This document shows positions 7,831 to 17,724 of a stretch of DNA of 64,000 nt, one piece after another; within the stretch, counting starts at the first letter, position 1; each line of letters starts with the position of its first letter. The position numbers and the translations under genes are program-made. The DNA is from Demequina capsici (lineage in GTDB: Bacteria; Actinomycetota; Actinomycetes; Actinomycetales; Demequinaceae), in NCBI RefSeq assembly GCF_032102965.1, contig NZ_CP134880.1, forward strand, positions 62,001 through 126,000, given 5' to 3'. The notes beneath the pieces are model-generated. The model ran no database searches, was not told the origin of the DNA, and saw only the letters and a program-made list of their open reading frames with translations.

Positions 7831-8382
7831 ATGAACGACTGGAAACGCACGCTCGGCGAACTCGTCGAGGATCGGCACCGCCACCTGGTCGCGTACGCGT
7901 GCATGCTCACAGGCGACCGCATGGAGGCGGAGGACATCGTCCAGGATGCGCTGATCGCTGCCTTCGGGGGTCGACGGACCTTCGCGGCGGTGCCGGCTGC
8001 GGAGGCGTACGTGCGCAAGGCGATCGCCTCACGGTTCCTCGACGAGCGCCGTCGTGCCTCGCGTCGCCGCCGCAACGCGGCCGTGGTCGTGCCGTTCACG
8101 CGGGCCACGACGCCGGGCCCCGACGCATCCGTGCCGGATGCCACGGACCTGGAGCACGCGCTTCAACGGCTCCCCGAACGTGCACGCGCAGTCGTGGTGC
8201 TGCGCTACCTGGAGCAGCTGTCGACGCGCGAGTCCGCGGAGGCCCTGGGACTGAGCGAGGGCGCCGTCAAGCGCTACCTGTCGGACGGGCTGACCCGTCT
8301 GAACGCCCTGCTGGGCACCCATGAGGAGCTGAAGGAACCCGGCGAGACGGTCGCCGTGAGGAAGGGGGCGCGTCGTGGATGA
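7831..8382 (+). CDS. ECF-type RNA polymerase sigma factor
   Basis: 183 residues. Sigma region 2 covers about residues 15-80 (HRHLVAYACMLTGDRMEAEDIVQDALIAAF, with the usual D-x-V-Q helix) and region 4 about 110-165 (LQRLPERARAVVVLRYLEQLSTRESAEALGLSEGAVK helix-turn-helix). There is no region 3, as expected for ECF factors. GAGAAGGGGTGAGGC gives a ribosome binding site before the ATG. The 3' end overlaps the following membrane protein by 8 bases, so the two are translationally coupled and that protein may control the sigma factor. Confidence 0.9.
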   Translation: MNDWKRTLGELVEDRHRHLVAYACMLTGDRMEAEDIVQDALIAAFGGRRTFAAVPAAEAYVRKAIASRFLDERRRASRRRRNAAVVVPFTRATTPGPDASVPDATDLEHALQRLPERARAVVVLRYLEQLSTRESAEALGLSEGAVKRYLSDGLTRLNALLGTHEELKEPGETVAVRKGARRG

Positions 8383-9586
8383 CCTCGAGCGCTTGTTCTC
8401 GCAGTCGTACGAGGCACGGGCGGCTGACCTCCCGGCTCCCTCGGATCACCTGCTCGTGGCGGTGTCCGGCGCGGTCGCCTCGCGCCGCCGCGCGCGCGTG
8501 ATCGGCACGGTCGCCGCCGTCGCGGTGCCGATCGCGGCGATCGGTGCGTTCGCGCTCCTGCGCCCCGACGGCGCGGGGCACGACCCTGCCGCGACGCCGT
8601 CGCCGTCCGCATCGTCCTCTCCCACCGCGTCGTCGTCGCCCGCCCCGACCGCGGTGGCGACCGGGTGGGACGGGGTGCCCGAGTCCGAGCGGCCGCCCGT
8701 GCTCGACCAGGCGCAGCCGGGGCAGGTCGACCCGGTGCGCGCCATGGAGGGCTGGGTGTGGGACTACGTGGATGACAGCTGGTCGCTCACCGTCGGCCGC
8801 GACTCCACGGACGCGTCCGCACCGCCGTACGCGGAGCAGGTGCTGTACCTGGATGCACCTGACGGTGACGTGTTCAGGCTCGCCTCGCTGGGGACGGACC
8901 GGTACGTCGACTTCGTCGCCACCGATCTGGGTGCGCGTCTCGCGTGGCTCTCGTGGGCCGATGCAGGAGATGCCGTGCAGGTGGTGCAGTACGACCTTGT
9001 CACCGGGGACACCGTGGAGGACTGGGGCGGCGACGCCATCCCCGCTGGTCACGTGAACGGCGACGGCTCCGTGTGGAGCGTCTACCCGACCGGATCCACC
9101 ACCCCGCTCGGCGAGATCTGGGCCGGACGCACGTACCTGGGCGAGTACGACTCGCTGTTCGTGCGGACTGGAGGCGCGACATTCCAGCAGCTCGCGGCTC
9201 AGTCGGAGCTGAATGGGCTCGTCGCCGCCGGTGCTCGCAACGGGTCAGGGGACCCCGGCGTGACCGCGTGGCATGCCCCGGACTGGTCCTACGCGGTGTT
9301 CCTCGCGCAGGAGCGCGATCCGGGGGCGACCCCCGAGGACTGGACCGCCGCGACGGGAGCGGGCGAGTGGCTGGTGGTGGACCTCACGACCGGAGAGTCG
9401 AGGAGGCTTGGGGCGACGCTGCCGAGCACCTTCTGCGCGCCGGTGCTGAACGAGTCGGTCACCGACATGGCCGTGATCGACGGTGGCTCCTACGAGGCGC
9501 CGGGTCCGATCCCTGCGACCTGCGATGGCGGCAGCGCCAACTTCTGGCTCCACGCGGAGGAGGGGGTCGCCGCCACCCCACGGTGA
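8375..9586 (+). CDS. Membrane-anchored protein coupled to the ECF sigma factor (possible anti-sigma or sensor)
   Basis: 403 residues with about 45 cytoplasmic residues, one transmembrane helix (about 47-68, VIGTVAAVAVPIAAIGAFALL), a Ser/Pro/Ala/Thr linker (about 70-105) and a 300-residue exterior domain of short strands with repeated aromatic and Asp residues, possibly a beta-propeller-like fold. It overlaps the sigma gene by 8 bases. The topology fits an anti-sigma factor with a sensing domain, but no zinc-binding anti-sigma motif (HxxxCxxC) is seen, so the role rests on context. Confidence 0.65.
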   Translation: MDDLERLFSQSYEARAADLPAPSDHLLVAVSGAVASRRRARVIGTVAAVAVPIAAIGAFALLRPDGAGHDPAATPSPSASSSPTASSSPAPTAVATGWDGVPESERPPVLDQAQPGQVDPVRAMEGWVWDYVDDSWSLTVGRDSTDASAPPYAEQVLYLDAPDGDVFRLASLGTDRYVDFVATDLGARLAWLSWADAGDAVQVVQYDLVTGDTVEDWGGDAIPAGHVNGDGSVWSVYPTGSTTPLGEIWAGRTYLGEYDSLFVRTGGATFQQLAAQSELNGLVAAGARNGSGDPGVTAWHAPDWSYAVFLAQERDPGATPEDWTAATGAGEWLVVDLTTGESRRLGATLPSTFCAPVLNESVTDMAVIDGGSYEAPGPIPATCDGGSANFWLHAEEGVAATPR

Positions 9587-9628
9587 GGTGCTTCCGCCGG
9601 GTCGAATCCGATCGGGCCAGGCGTCGTA

Positions 9629-9696
9629 GGTGCGCGGGCCAGGTGGGTGCGCGGGCCAGTTGGGTGCGCGGGCCAGTTGGGTGCGCAGGCCGGAAG
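9629..9696 (+). repeat. 17-bp tandem repeat, four copies
   Basis: The core TGCGCGGGCCAG recurs at 9631, 9648 and 9665 with a variant (TGCGCAGGCC) at 9682, an exact 17-base period. It lies in the non-coding tail after the sigma-partner gene. Confidence 0.8.
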
Positions 9697-9767
9697 GCCC
9701 AGAACGCAAAATTCTGGCGCCGGATCTCAGGGGAGGGAGCGAGATCACGGCGCCAGAAAAAAGATGC

Positions 9768-9805
9768 GGCCCGGACGGTCAAGTCCCCGGATGACCGTCC
9801 GGGCC
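9768..9805 (-). terminator. Rho-independent terminator (minus strand)
   Basis: A perfect 14-bp stem (9768-9781 with 9792-9805) around a 10-base loop. On the minus strand the stem is followed by GCATCTTTTTT, giving a classic U-tract. It would end transcription from the MFS transporter gene, which stops at 9986. The rest of the 9587-9985 gap holds the 17-bp repeats and an orphan operator-like palindrome; no gene is seen there. Confidence 0.85.
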
Positions 9806-9913
9806 ACGTTCTATGTCGGGCGACCTCTCAGTCGCCGTCACGTCTGAGGAAGACACTACGAGCCGTTCCGGGCGGTTGCGCGGGACCTTGGTCCCCAAGG
9901 CGAATACAGGTGT

Positions 9914-9927
9914 TGAGAACGCTCTCA
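9914..9927. promoter_or_regulatory. LacI-family-like operator palindrome
   Basis: TGAGAACGCTCTCA is a near-perfect dyad around a central CG, with two mismatched positions, the form bound by LacI/CcpA-type repressors. It lies downstream of the MFS gene rather than upstream of any visible start, so it may be a relic or chance. Confidence 0.25.
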
Positions 9928-9985
9928 GCGGTGCCGGCTGGCGGCATGCGATACCGAATCGTGGCCGACCGCCGGCGGAGCGCAC

Positions 9986-11248
9986 CTACACGCCCGGAGG
10001 CACCGGCGGGCCGTCCACGTGGCTCTCGGGCGGCGTCTCGAGCTCCTCGGCGGACGGACGTGCGGGCAGCGTGTCGCGCCTGATCCACCACGCGGTGGCG
10101 AGCGCGAGCAGCGCGACCGAGGCCGCGGCCCACAGGGTGACCTCGAGGCCGGCGTGATGTCCGGAGGCATCGATCCCGCGACCAGCGGCCCACGCGCCGA
10201 AAGCGACGCCCGCGCCCATGCCGATGCGTACCCACGCCATGCCCTCCGTGAGCTGCGCCTGCGCGACGACCCGCTGCACCACCGTGTCGGCGGAGGCCAG
10301 AAGCGGGGCGATCGTCAGACCCGCGACGAAGCCGACAGCGGCGTACACGGCCAGGTGCGTGGTCTGCGCCACGAGCGCGAAGCCGAGCGCGAAGAGCAGG
10401 CTGAGCACCACCACCCGTCCCCACAGGGGCGTGCGCCACCGCCGCGCGCCGTAGAGCAGGCCGCCCACGAACGACCCTGCGGACACGATGCCGAGCACCA
10501 GGCCTCCGAGCGCGGCGTGGCCCACCTCCTCGGCGAACGCGACAGTCGTGATGTCGAGCGTCCCGAACGTGAAGCCCACGCCCACGGTCAGCAGCGACAC
10601 CGCGGTGACCGCGCCCGGGACCTTCAAGCCGAGTCCGCTCGTTCCCTCGGGACCTCGCGCGGGCGGCTCGGTGGACGTCTGCGACAGGAGCAGGGACATG
10701 CCGACCAGCAGACCGGCGACGGCGACCGCGAGACCCGCCACCGGATGGACGGCGGTCGCGAGCAGCGTCACGGCGGTCGGCCCGAGCACGAACAGGGTCT
10801 CGTCGAGCGCGCCCTCGAGTGAGAACGCGGTATGGATCTCGTCGTCGGTCTTGAGGAGGTACGACCACCTGGCACGGGTGAGCGAGCCGAGCGGGCCGGA
10901 CAGCGAGCCGAGGATGACGCCGAGCCACAGCAGCGCCTCAGGCCCTCGCGTGAGCGCGGTCGCGGTGATGATCGCGGCGCCCAGGACCGTGATCAGCGTG
11001 AGCGGCCACATCGCCTTGCGTTGACCTACGCGGTCGACGAGCCGCGCTGTCGGCACCGACTGCACGGCCCACGCGATGACACCCACGGCCGCGACCCGCC
11101 CCGACATCTCCCAGCTTCCGTACGTCCCCTCGATCAGCAGGATGACGGACAGGTTGAACATGGAGGTGGGGAACCGCGACAACAGTCCCGCGAGCGCGAA
11201 GGCGAGCGCGCCTGGGTGGGCCAGGAGGCGTCGGTAGGTGGTCAGCAC
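9986..11248 (-). CDS. MFS transporter
   Basis: 420 residues with about 11-12 hydrophobic helices and the loop 2-3 motif LVDRVGQRKAMWP, a variant of the MFS G-x-x-x-D-R-x-G-R-R signature. The C-terminal 40 residues are a polar cytoplasmic tail. The substrate cannot be read; the overall form resembles drug or sugar efflux carriers. Initiation is at GTG. The T-tract terminator at 9768-9805 probably closes its transcript. Confidence 0.82.
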   Translation of the reverse strand: MLTTYRRLLAHPGALAFALAGLLSRFPTSMFNLSVILLIEGTYGSWEMSGRVAAVGVIAWAVQSVPTARLVDRVGQRKAMWPLTLITVLGAAIITATALTRGPEALLWLGVILGSLSGPLGSLTRARWSYLLKTDDEIHTAFSLEGALDETLFVLGPTAVTLLATAVHPVAGLAVAVAGLLVGMSLLLSQTSTEPPARGPEGTSGLGLKVPGAVTAVSLLTVGVGFTFGTLDITTVAFAEEVGHAALGGLVLGIVSAGSFVGGLLYGARRWRTPLWGRVVVLSLLFALGFALVAQTTHLAVYAAVGFVAGLTIAPLLASADTVVQRVVAQAQLTEGMAWVRIGMGAGVAFGAWAAGRGIDASGHHAGLEVTLWAAASVALLALATAWWIRRDTLPARPSAEELETPPESHVDGPPVPPGV

Positions 11249-11298
11249 CCCCGCATCGTCTCAGACCTGGGAGCGTCTGGAGAGCGCCGAGCAGGCCG

Positions 11299-12231
11299 TC
11301 ATCCTGTGGGCGGTGGCTCGGGTCCGGCTGGGGACGAGGCGTCGGGTTCGTCCGGCAGCGTGCCGATCCTGCTCTCGTGGCTGGCGTCCGGTGCGGGGAG
11401 GCGAGAGCGTCGGCGCGCGCGCACGTCCTGCAGGACCAGCAGGGTCGCGCCGCCCACGATCACGATCGCTGCCAGCACGATGCCGCCCCAGGTCAGGATG
11501 GGCGTCCAGTAGATCTGGTGGGAGTCCGACGCGACGATCCGGATCTCGGCGGGGTTCAGCAGATCCGCGATGCCGAGCGTGACGGTGCGACCCTCCACGG
11601 TGCCTGCGGGCGCCTCGGTGACGAGCCCAGGGAACGTGAACCTCACCGACACGTCGACGGCGTTGCCGACGAGCGCGAGGTTCGCGGGAGTGAGACCCAG
11701 GGCCGACGGGTCGCGTGCGTCGTCCGCCGGGATCGTGACGACGTACCGGCCGTCCTCGTGCACGATGCTTCCTGAGATGCCGAGCGCCCCGCCGGCCGCG
11801 CTCGCGGCCTGGTCGTAGACGTCGAGCGGCAGATCCGTGAGGGTGAGGTCGACGCCCACCAGCTGCCCGTCGTCGTACGGCTTCAGGTCCACCTGGCCCG
11901 GGTGGTCGGCCGCGAGCGTCTGCAGCTGGCTGCTGGCGGAGAGCTCGTCGTACAGCTGCGCCGGGTCGAGCGAGTCGAGCGAGACGCCCTCCGCCAGCGC
12001 GCCGAGCCGGGAGCTGAGCGCGGATCCCGCGTCGCTGCCCAGCTGCGTCCGCAGCTGATCCGCCAGGTCCGGGGCGAACGCGATCACGGTGTGCTGGCTG
12101 AACGTGTCGTCGCTGCCGAGCTCGGTCGACGAGTCGAGCCGCACGCACCCGGCGAGCGCGAGCGCGGTGACGCCGACGAGGACGGCCTCGCGCACGCGGC
12201 GCACCAGCGGGCTCGTGCGAGTCATGCTCAT
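11299..12231 (-). CDS. LppM-like lipoprotein with C-terminal membrane helix
   Basis: A basic N-terminus and hydrophobic helix lead to the lipobox LALAGC at about residue 29 from the ATG at 12231, so the product is probably a lipoprotein. The exterior domain contains VTIPADDARDPSALGLTPANLALVGNAVDVSVRFTFPGLV, the LppM-type core that ends in an F-P-G segment. A hydrophobic helix (GGIVLAAIVIVGGATLLVL) and a basic tail follow. It is one of three related genes in a row. A GTG at 12270 is in frame but would add residues encoded by a palindrome, so the later ATG was chosen. Confidence 0.75.
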   Translation of the reverse strand: MSMTRTSPLVRRVREAVLVGVTALALAGCVRLDSSTELGSDDTFSQHTVIAFAPDLADQLRTQLGSDAGSALSSRLGALAEGVSLDSLDPAQLYDELSASSQLQTLAADHPGQVDLKPYDDGQLVGVDLTLTDLPLDVYDQAASAAGGALGISGSIVHEDGRYVVTIPADDARDPSALGLTPANLALVGNAVDVSVRFTFPGLVTEAPAGTVEGRTVTLGIADLLNPAEIRIVASDSHQIYWTPILTWGGIVLAAIVIVGGATLLVLQDVRARRRSRLPAPDASHESRIGTLPDEPDASSPAGPEPPPTG

Positions 12232-12245
12232 GAACCCATTGTGTC

Positions 12246-12275
12246 GCGGGAGGTGCGGCACGTGCCGCACCTCCC
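12246..12275. terminator. Perfect 30-bp palindrome between LppM-like genes
   Basis: Fifteen bases on each side are exactly complementary with no loop. It starts 8 bases after the stop codon of the upstream lipoprotein gene and ends 15 bases before the next start. There is no T-run, so it may act as a transcript-stabilising hairpin, an attenuator or a protein-binding site rather than a simple terminator. Confidence 0.6.
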
Positions 12276-12282
12276 GAGCAGA

Positions 12283-13107
12283 TCACGGGCGACGAGCCCC
12301 CATGATCTGCGTCAGCGCGTAGCCGAAGGCGCCGATCGCGCCCACCACCAGCAGTCCGCACAGAGCCAGCAGCCCGACGTTGCCGAACGAGAAGCCGGGC
12401 GCCGCGTCGGCGGCCACGATCTGCCACGCGGTGAGGCCCTGCGCCTGGCTGTAGTCGTCGACGACGACGGTGTTCGGGTCGTCGGGGTCCACATGGCCGA
12501 TCGTGGTGGACTGCACCGGCCCCGGGAACGTGTACCGCTCCTCGATCACGATGCCGAGCGCGGTCGGGTCGACGGAGGCGTCGCCCGAGGTCGTCACCGT
12601 GGCGCCGGACGACTGCGCGCCCGCGGGCGTGGCATCGGTCGACGGCGTCGACGGGGTGGAGGACAGCGTGATGGTGCCGCCCGAGTGGCTGTACAGCTGG
12701 GTGGCCGCGGTGCCGGGGTCGGTGCTCGAGGAGCCGTCGGCGGAGGTGTCGTCGCTCGACACGCCGATGTTCGAGGACAGGAGCGAGGTGGCCTCAGCTG
12801 GCGTGAGGCCGGTCGCGGTCACCGAGAACCCGGTCTGGCCGTCGGCGTCGTACGGCGCGACCGTGACCTTCCCTGCGAGGTCCGGCTGCGCGGCGAGGCT
12901 GTCCTGGAACTGCTGGACGATGCTGTCCTGGGTCTGGCCGAGCTGGGTGAGCACGGACTCGTCGAACGCCATGGACGCAGTGACGTCGACGGTGTCGTCA
13001 GCGTGGAAGACGGTGGTCGACTTCATCGTGTAGCAGCCGGAGAGCGCCGCGGCGCTCAGGAGGACGAGTGCGAGCGCGCCGAGGCGCGTGCGAGTGCGGC
13101 GAAGCAT
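12283..13107 (-). CDS. LppM-like lipoprotein
   Basis: 274 residues. The signal peptide ends in the lipobox ALSGC (Cys about 25). The exterior domain begins YTMKSTTVFHADDTVDVTASMAFDES, contains a Ser/Thr/Asp-rich insert near the middle and resumes with GIVIEERYTFPGPVQSTTIG, the F-P-G core shared with both neighbours. A C-terminal helix (VGLLALCGLLVVGAIGAFGY) is followed by a short basic tail, so the protein may be doubly anchored. LppM in mycobacteria is a surface lipoprotein of this architecture; the function here is unknown. An SD-like GAGGGG lies about 11 bases before the ATG. Confidence 0.78.
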   Translation of the reverse strand: MLRRTRTRLGALALVLLSAAALSGCYTMKSTTVFHADDTVDVTASMAFDESVLTQLGQTQDSIVQQFQDSLAAQPDLAGKVTVAPYDADGQTGFSVTATGLTPAEATSLLSSNIGVSSDDTSADGSSSTDPGTAATQLYSHSGGTITLSSTPSTPSTDATPAGAQSSGATVTTSGDASVDPTALGIVIEERYTFPGPVQSTTIGHVDPDDPNTVVVDDYSQAQGLTAWQIVAADAAPGFSFGNVGLLALCGLLVVGAIGAFGYALTQIMGARRP

Positions 13108-13153
13108 GGTGCTGTGATCCCCTCATCGATGCCGGCAGCCCCCCTGCCGGCTG

Positions 13154-13183
13154 GGTGTCACGTTAGCGCACGAATGTGGCACC
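13154..13183 (-). terminator. Hairpin after the third LppM-like gene
   Basis: GGGTGTCAC and GTGGCACCC face each other across a 12-base loop, just downstream (minus strand) of the stop at 13201. There is one mismatch in the stem and no T-run. A second small hairpin (CCGGCAG/CTGCCGG) lies at 13132-13150. Confidence 0.4.
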
Positions 13184-13200
13184 CGGTAGCGATGTTCGTC

Positions 13201-13920
13201 TCATGCGGCCCGGTGGGTGGACCGCGACCGCCGTGCGAACCCGAGGACCCCTGCCACGCCGGCCAGCACGAGCAGCCCCGCGCCGCTCGGGACGATCCAG
13301 GCGGGCAGCCCTGCGGGGGCCGCGGTCGCGGACGCCGTGGCGTCGAGCTCCGTCAGGTCCGTCATGCTGTCGGCGTTCCACGTGACGGTGTCGCCTGCGA
13401 TCGTGCCGTTGGACGTCTGCACCGGGCCCGGGGCCGTGAGGGTGACGAGCGAGACGCCCGTGACCTGCGCGATGGGGATCGCGGCTGCGAGAGCGCCGTC
13501 GTCCGCGACGCTGAACCCGACGAGCGCCGCCTCGTTGTCGGAGGCGAGCTCCGAGGTGATGCGCACCAGCAGCAGGTCGTCGGTGAGCTCGGATGTCGCC
13601 GTGACCGTGTCGGTGTTCGTGTCCGCCAGCTGGTCGTCCAGGTACTCCTGGGTGGTGCCGGTCCAGGACTCGTACTGCGCGATGTAGTCCTCGAATGCGG
13701 CGCGCGGGTAGGCGGTCTCGCGCATCCAGGTGGCGGAGCCGTCCTCGTGCAGCTGGATGTCGATCCAGCCGTTCACGCAGTCGGAGCTGCCGTTGTAGAT
13801 CGAGTCGGCGTCGCAGGTGTCAGGGAACGTGTACTGGGGACCGTCGACGGCGATCGCGACGGGGCCGGTCGCGACGGCGGCGGCCGCGAGGACCAGGACG
13901 AGGGCTGGGGCGAGTCGCAT
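13201..13920 (-). CDS. Exported LppM-like membrane protein
   Basis: 239 residues with a Sec-type signal peptide (LAPALVLVLAAAAVATGPVA) but no lipobox cysteine, unlike its two neighbours. The exterior domain has two cysteine pairs (DTCDAD, SSDCVNG) and ends in VTLTAPGPVQTSNGTIAGDTVTWN, resembling the end of the LppM-type core. A final transmembrane helix (PSGAGLLVLAGVAGVLGF) is followed by RRSRSTHR. TAGGCT sits 7 bases before the chosen ATG, indicating a leaderless start; an ATG 21 bases upstream is in frame but would precede the -10 box. Confidence 0.72.
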   Translation of the reverse strand: MRLAPALVLVLAAAAVATGPVAIAVDGPQYTFPDTCDADSIYNGSSDCVNGWIDIQLHEDGSATWMRETAYPRAAFEDYIAQYESWTGTTQEYLDDQLADTNTDTVTATSELTDDLLLVRITSELASDNEAALVGFSVADDGALAAAIPIAQVTGVSLVTLTAPGPVQTSNGTIAGDTVTWNADSMTDLTELDATASATAAPAGLPAWIVPSGAGLLVLAGVAGVLGFARRSRSTHRAA

Positions 13921-13989
13921 GGCGCACAGCCTAGGAGGCATCCCTGCGAGTCTCCTCAGAGTCGCGGGGACGCCCCCAGGTGCGCGCGG

Positions 13990-15666
<1,677 letters not shown>

Positions 15667-15711
15667 GCCGCCAGTCTTGCAGGCGAACGGCCCGTGTGTC
15701 TCGGGTCCGTC

Positions 15712-15792
15712 GCGAGCCCGCATCGTCCAGGCGCCTGCGCGAGCCCGCATCGTCCAGGCGCCCGCGCGAGCCCGCATCGTCCAGGCGCCCGC
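15712..15792. repeat. 27-bp tandem repeat, three copies
   Basis: The unit beginning GCGAGCCCGCATCGTCCAG starts at 15712, 15739 and 15766 with an exact 27-base period and a single C/T difference. It lies just upstream of pgm. On the pgm strand it keeps the frame open, encoding a 9-residue repeat (MRARAGAWT), but this is outside the conserved protein. It may serve as a regulatory or recently duplicated sequence. Confidence 0.85.
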
Positions 15793-15942
15793 TCCTCGCA
15801 GTCGGAACCGATCTGAGCTGTGACACGCGGGCGACATGCCGCGTCGTCTCACGACACGCCGGCGCGTCGCCGGTGAGAGTGGTTCGGGCTGTCGGGGGCC
15901 TGCGAGAGCCGTGGCCGTCGCGCGGCACTACCCTTGGACACC

Positions 15943-16770
15943 ATGGCGAAGAAGAACCGCGTCCCGTTCGTTCCCCGTCCCTTCGAGGGACTGCCCGGCG
16001 AGGTGGACCTCGTGGCGATGCGAGAGATCGTGCCCGCGGCCAGCGCGCCCGCGAGGCTCACGGAGGAGTTCGGCGGCGACGACATCCTGCTCGTGACCGT
16101 GCTGCCCCTGGACCGTCCGGCGATGCGCCGCAAGGACGGCCTGCTGATGATCGCGATGCGCGGCGCCGGCGCGTCCGGCGACCCGTCGCGTGACATCGCG
16201 TGGGCCGCGCTCGCCGCGAAGGACCTTGAGGACGGCGACCTGCTGGCGCCGCTGGGCGCGCTCGAGGCGGGACCGCGTCTGCAGGACATCCTGGATCTGA
16301 CGGTGCCGTGGCAGGTCACGGTGCACGAGGGCTACGAGTACTGGCTGCCTGAGGGCGACCGTGACGCCGACGTGCAGGCGGCGCTCGAGGAGGCCAACAC
16401 GGGCATCTTCCCCACGGTGAAGCTCGAGGCCGCCGAAGGCGCGTACTGGTGCCGCATGGGCGCCCGCGAATTCCTGCGCTGGGGCCAGTCCGTCGATGAG
16501 GAGAGGCTGCTGGACGCGCTCGCCCGGCTGCACGCCCGCCGCGAGTCCGCGATCGAGGAGGGCACCAAGCTGCTGGGCGCGTTCCGCGCGTGCGGCCTGC
16601 AGATCCCCGTGTGGGAGATGGTCGCGGGCACCGAGCCCGACGAGCTGGAGAAGCCGGTCGCGGCGTTCGCGCCCAAGCTTGCCGCCGCGCTCGCCGACGA
16701 GTCCCCGCTCACGGCTGACGAGCGTCGGGCGCGTGCCGGACTGGTCTCGCGTCAGGTCACGATCCGCTGA
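15943..16770 (+). CDS. DUF5926 family protein
   Basis: 275 residues. The N-terminus AKKNRVPFVPRPFEGLPGEVDLVAMREIVPAASAP is the hallmark of DUF5926, a conserved actinobacterial protein of unknown role sometimes mislabelled as SecA or topoisomerase because of SEC-C-like tails in relatives. No catalytic motif or membrane segment is visible. TACCCT lies 8 bases before the ATG without a Shine-Dalgarno, so the mRNA may be leaderless. Confidence 0.85.
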   Translation: MAKKNRVPFVPRPFEGLPGEVDLVAMREIVPAASAPARLTEEFGGDDILLVTVLPLDRPAMRRKDGLLMIAMRGAGASGDPSRDIAWAALAAKDLEDGDLLAPLGALEAGPRLQDILDLTVPWQVTVHEGYEYWLPEGDRDADVQAALEEANTGIFPTVKLEAAEGAYWCRMGAREFLRWGQSVDEERLLDALARLHARRESAIEEGTKLLGAFRACGLQIPVWEMVAGTEPDELEKPVAAFAPKLAAALADESPLTADERRARAGLVSRQVTIR

Positions 16771-16845
16771 ATCGGTGCGCCGGGTCGCGACGAGGCGGCC
16801 CGGCCAGGTCACAGAACCTTCACGAGAAGGTAAAAGGGAGTTTGC

Positions 16846-17724
16846 GTGGCCGCACGCAATCGCTACGCTGAGAGCGTGGTCGCGACACCCCAGCCCCCGG
16901 ACGGCGATGCCGCACGTAAACGTGCGCCTCGACGCCGTCCGTCGGCCTCCCGGATCGTCGCTCCCACACCCGAACAGGGGTGCGCCGCGCTGATCGTGGC
17001 GCACGACCAGGCCCGCCGCATCGCCGCCACGGTGCGCGCCGCCGTCGCGATCCCCGGTGTGGACCTGGTGCTCGTGGTCGACGACGGCTCCACCGACAAC
17101 ACGCAGGACCTGGCACGCAAGTCGGGTGCGGTGGTGGTCCGTCACCCGCACCCGCGTGGCCGCAGCGCCGCCATCGAGACGGGCGCCGCCGTGGCCGCCA
17201 TGCGCGACGACCCTGCCGTGCCCCCCCGCGCGCTGCTGATCCTCGACGGCCGCCTGGGCAACCAGGCGATCGGCGCCGCGCCGCTCGTGCCCGCCGTCAC
17301 CGAGAAGGTGTGCGACATGGCCGTGGCGCTCACCGCGGGCGGTGGACGGGCGCTCGGCCTCAGCACGAAGGCGTCTCGCAAGGCCATCAAGAAGGCCTCC
17401 AACTGGGAGCCGCGCCAGCCGATGAGCTCCATCCGATGCCTCACCCGCGAGGCTTTCGAGCAGTGCCTGCCGCTGGCGCGCGGCTCAGGCCTCGAGCCGG
17501 CCATGACCCTTGACGTGCTGCACGCCGGTCTCACCGTCACCGAGGTGGAGTGCGAGATCGCGGGCAACAGCCGCTCGGGCGTCGCGCGCACCGCGCCAGG
17601 CCGTGCCAACCAGTACCGTGACGTGTTGATGGCCATCGGGAGCCGTCGGATGCGTCAGGGCCTCACCGACACAGGTCGGGCGATGGGGGTCGGGCGCTCG
17701 CAAGCCCAGGAGGAGCACGAGTGA
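16846..17724 (+). CDS. Glycosyltransferase family 2-like protein
   Basis: 292 residues. After a basic N-terminus the GT-A start is clear: ALIVAHDQARRIAATVRAAVAIPGVDLVLVVDDGSTDNTQDLA, with the nucleotide-binding VVDDGS near residue 79. The second metal motif is not canonical; LLILDGRLG takes its place. The C-terminal part is basic and polar. The donor and acceptor are unknown. GGGAG lies 5 bases before the GTG. The end overlaps pheA by 4 bases (GTGA), so the two are translationally coupled although functionally unrelated. Confidence 0.75.
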   Translation: MAARNRYAESVVATPQPPDGDAARKRAPRRRPSASRIVAPTPEQGCAALIVAHDQARRIAATVRAAVAIPGVDLVLVVDDGSTDNTQDLARKSGAVVVRHPHPRGRSAAIETGAAVAAMRDDPAVPPRALLILDGRLGNQAIGAAPLVPAVTEKVCDMAVALTAGGGRALGLSTKASRKAIKKASNWEPRQPMSSIRCLTREAFEQCLPLARGSGLEPAMTLDVLHAGLTVTEVECEIAGNSRSGVARTAPGRANQYRDVLMAIGSRRMRQGLTDTGRAMGVGRSQAQEEHE

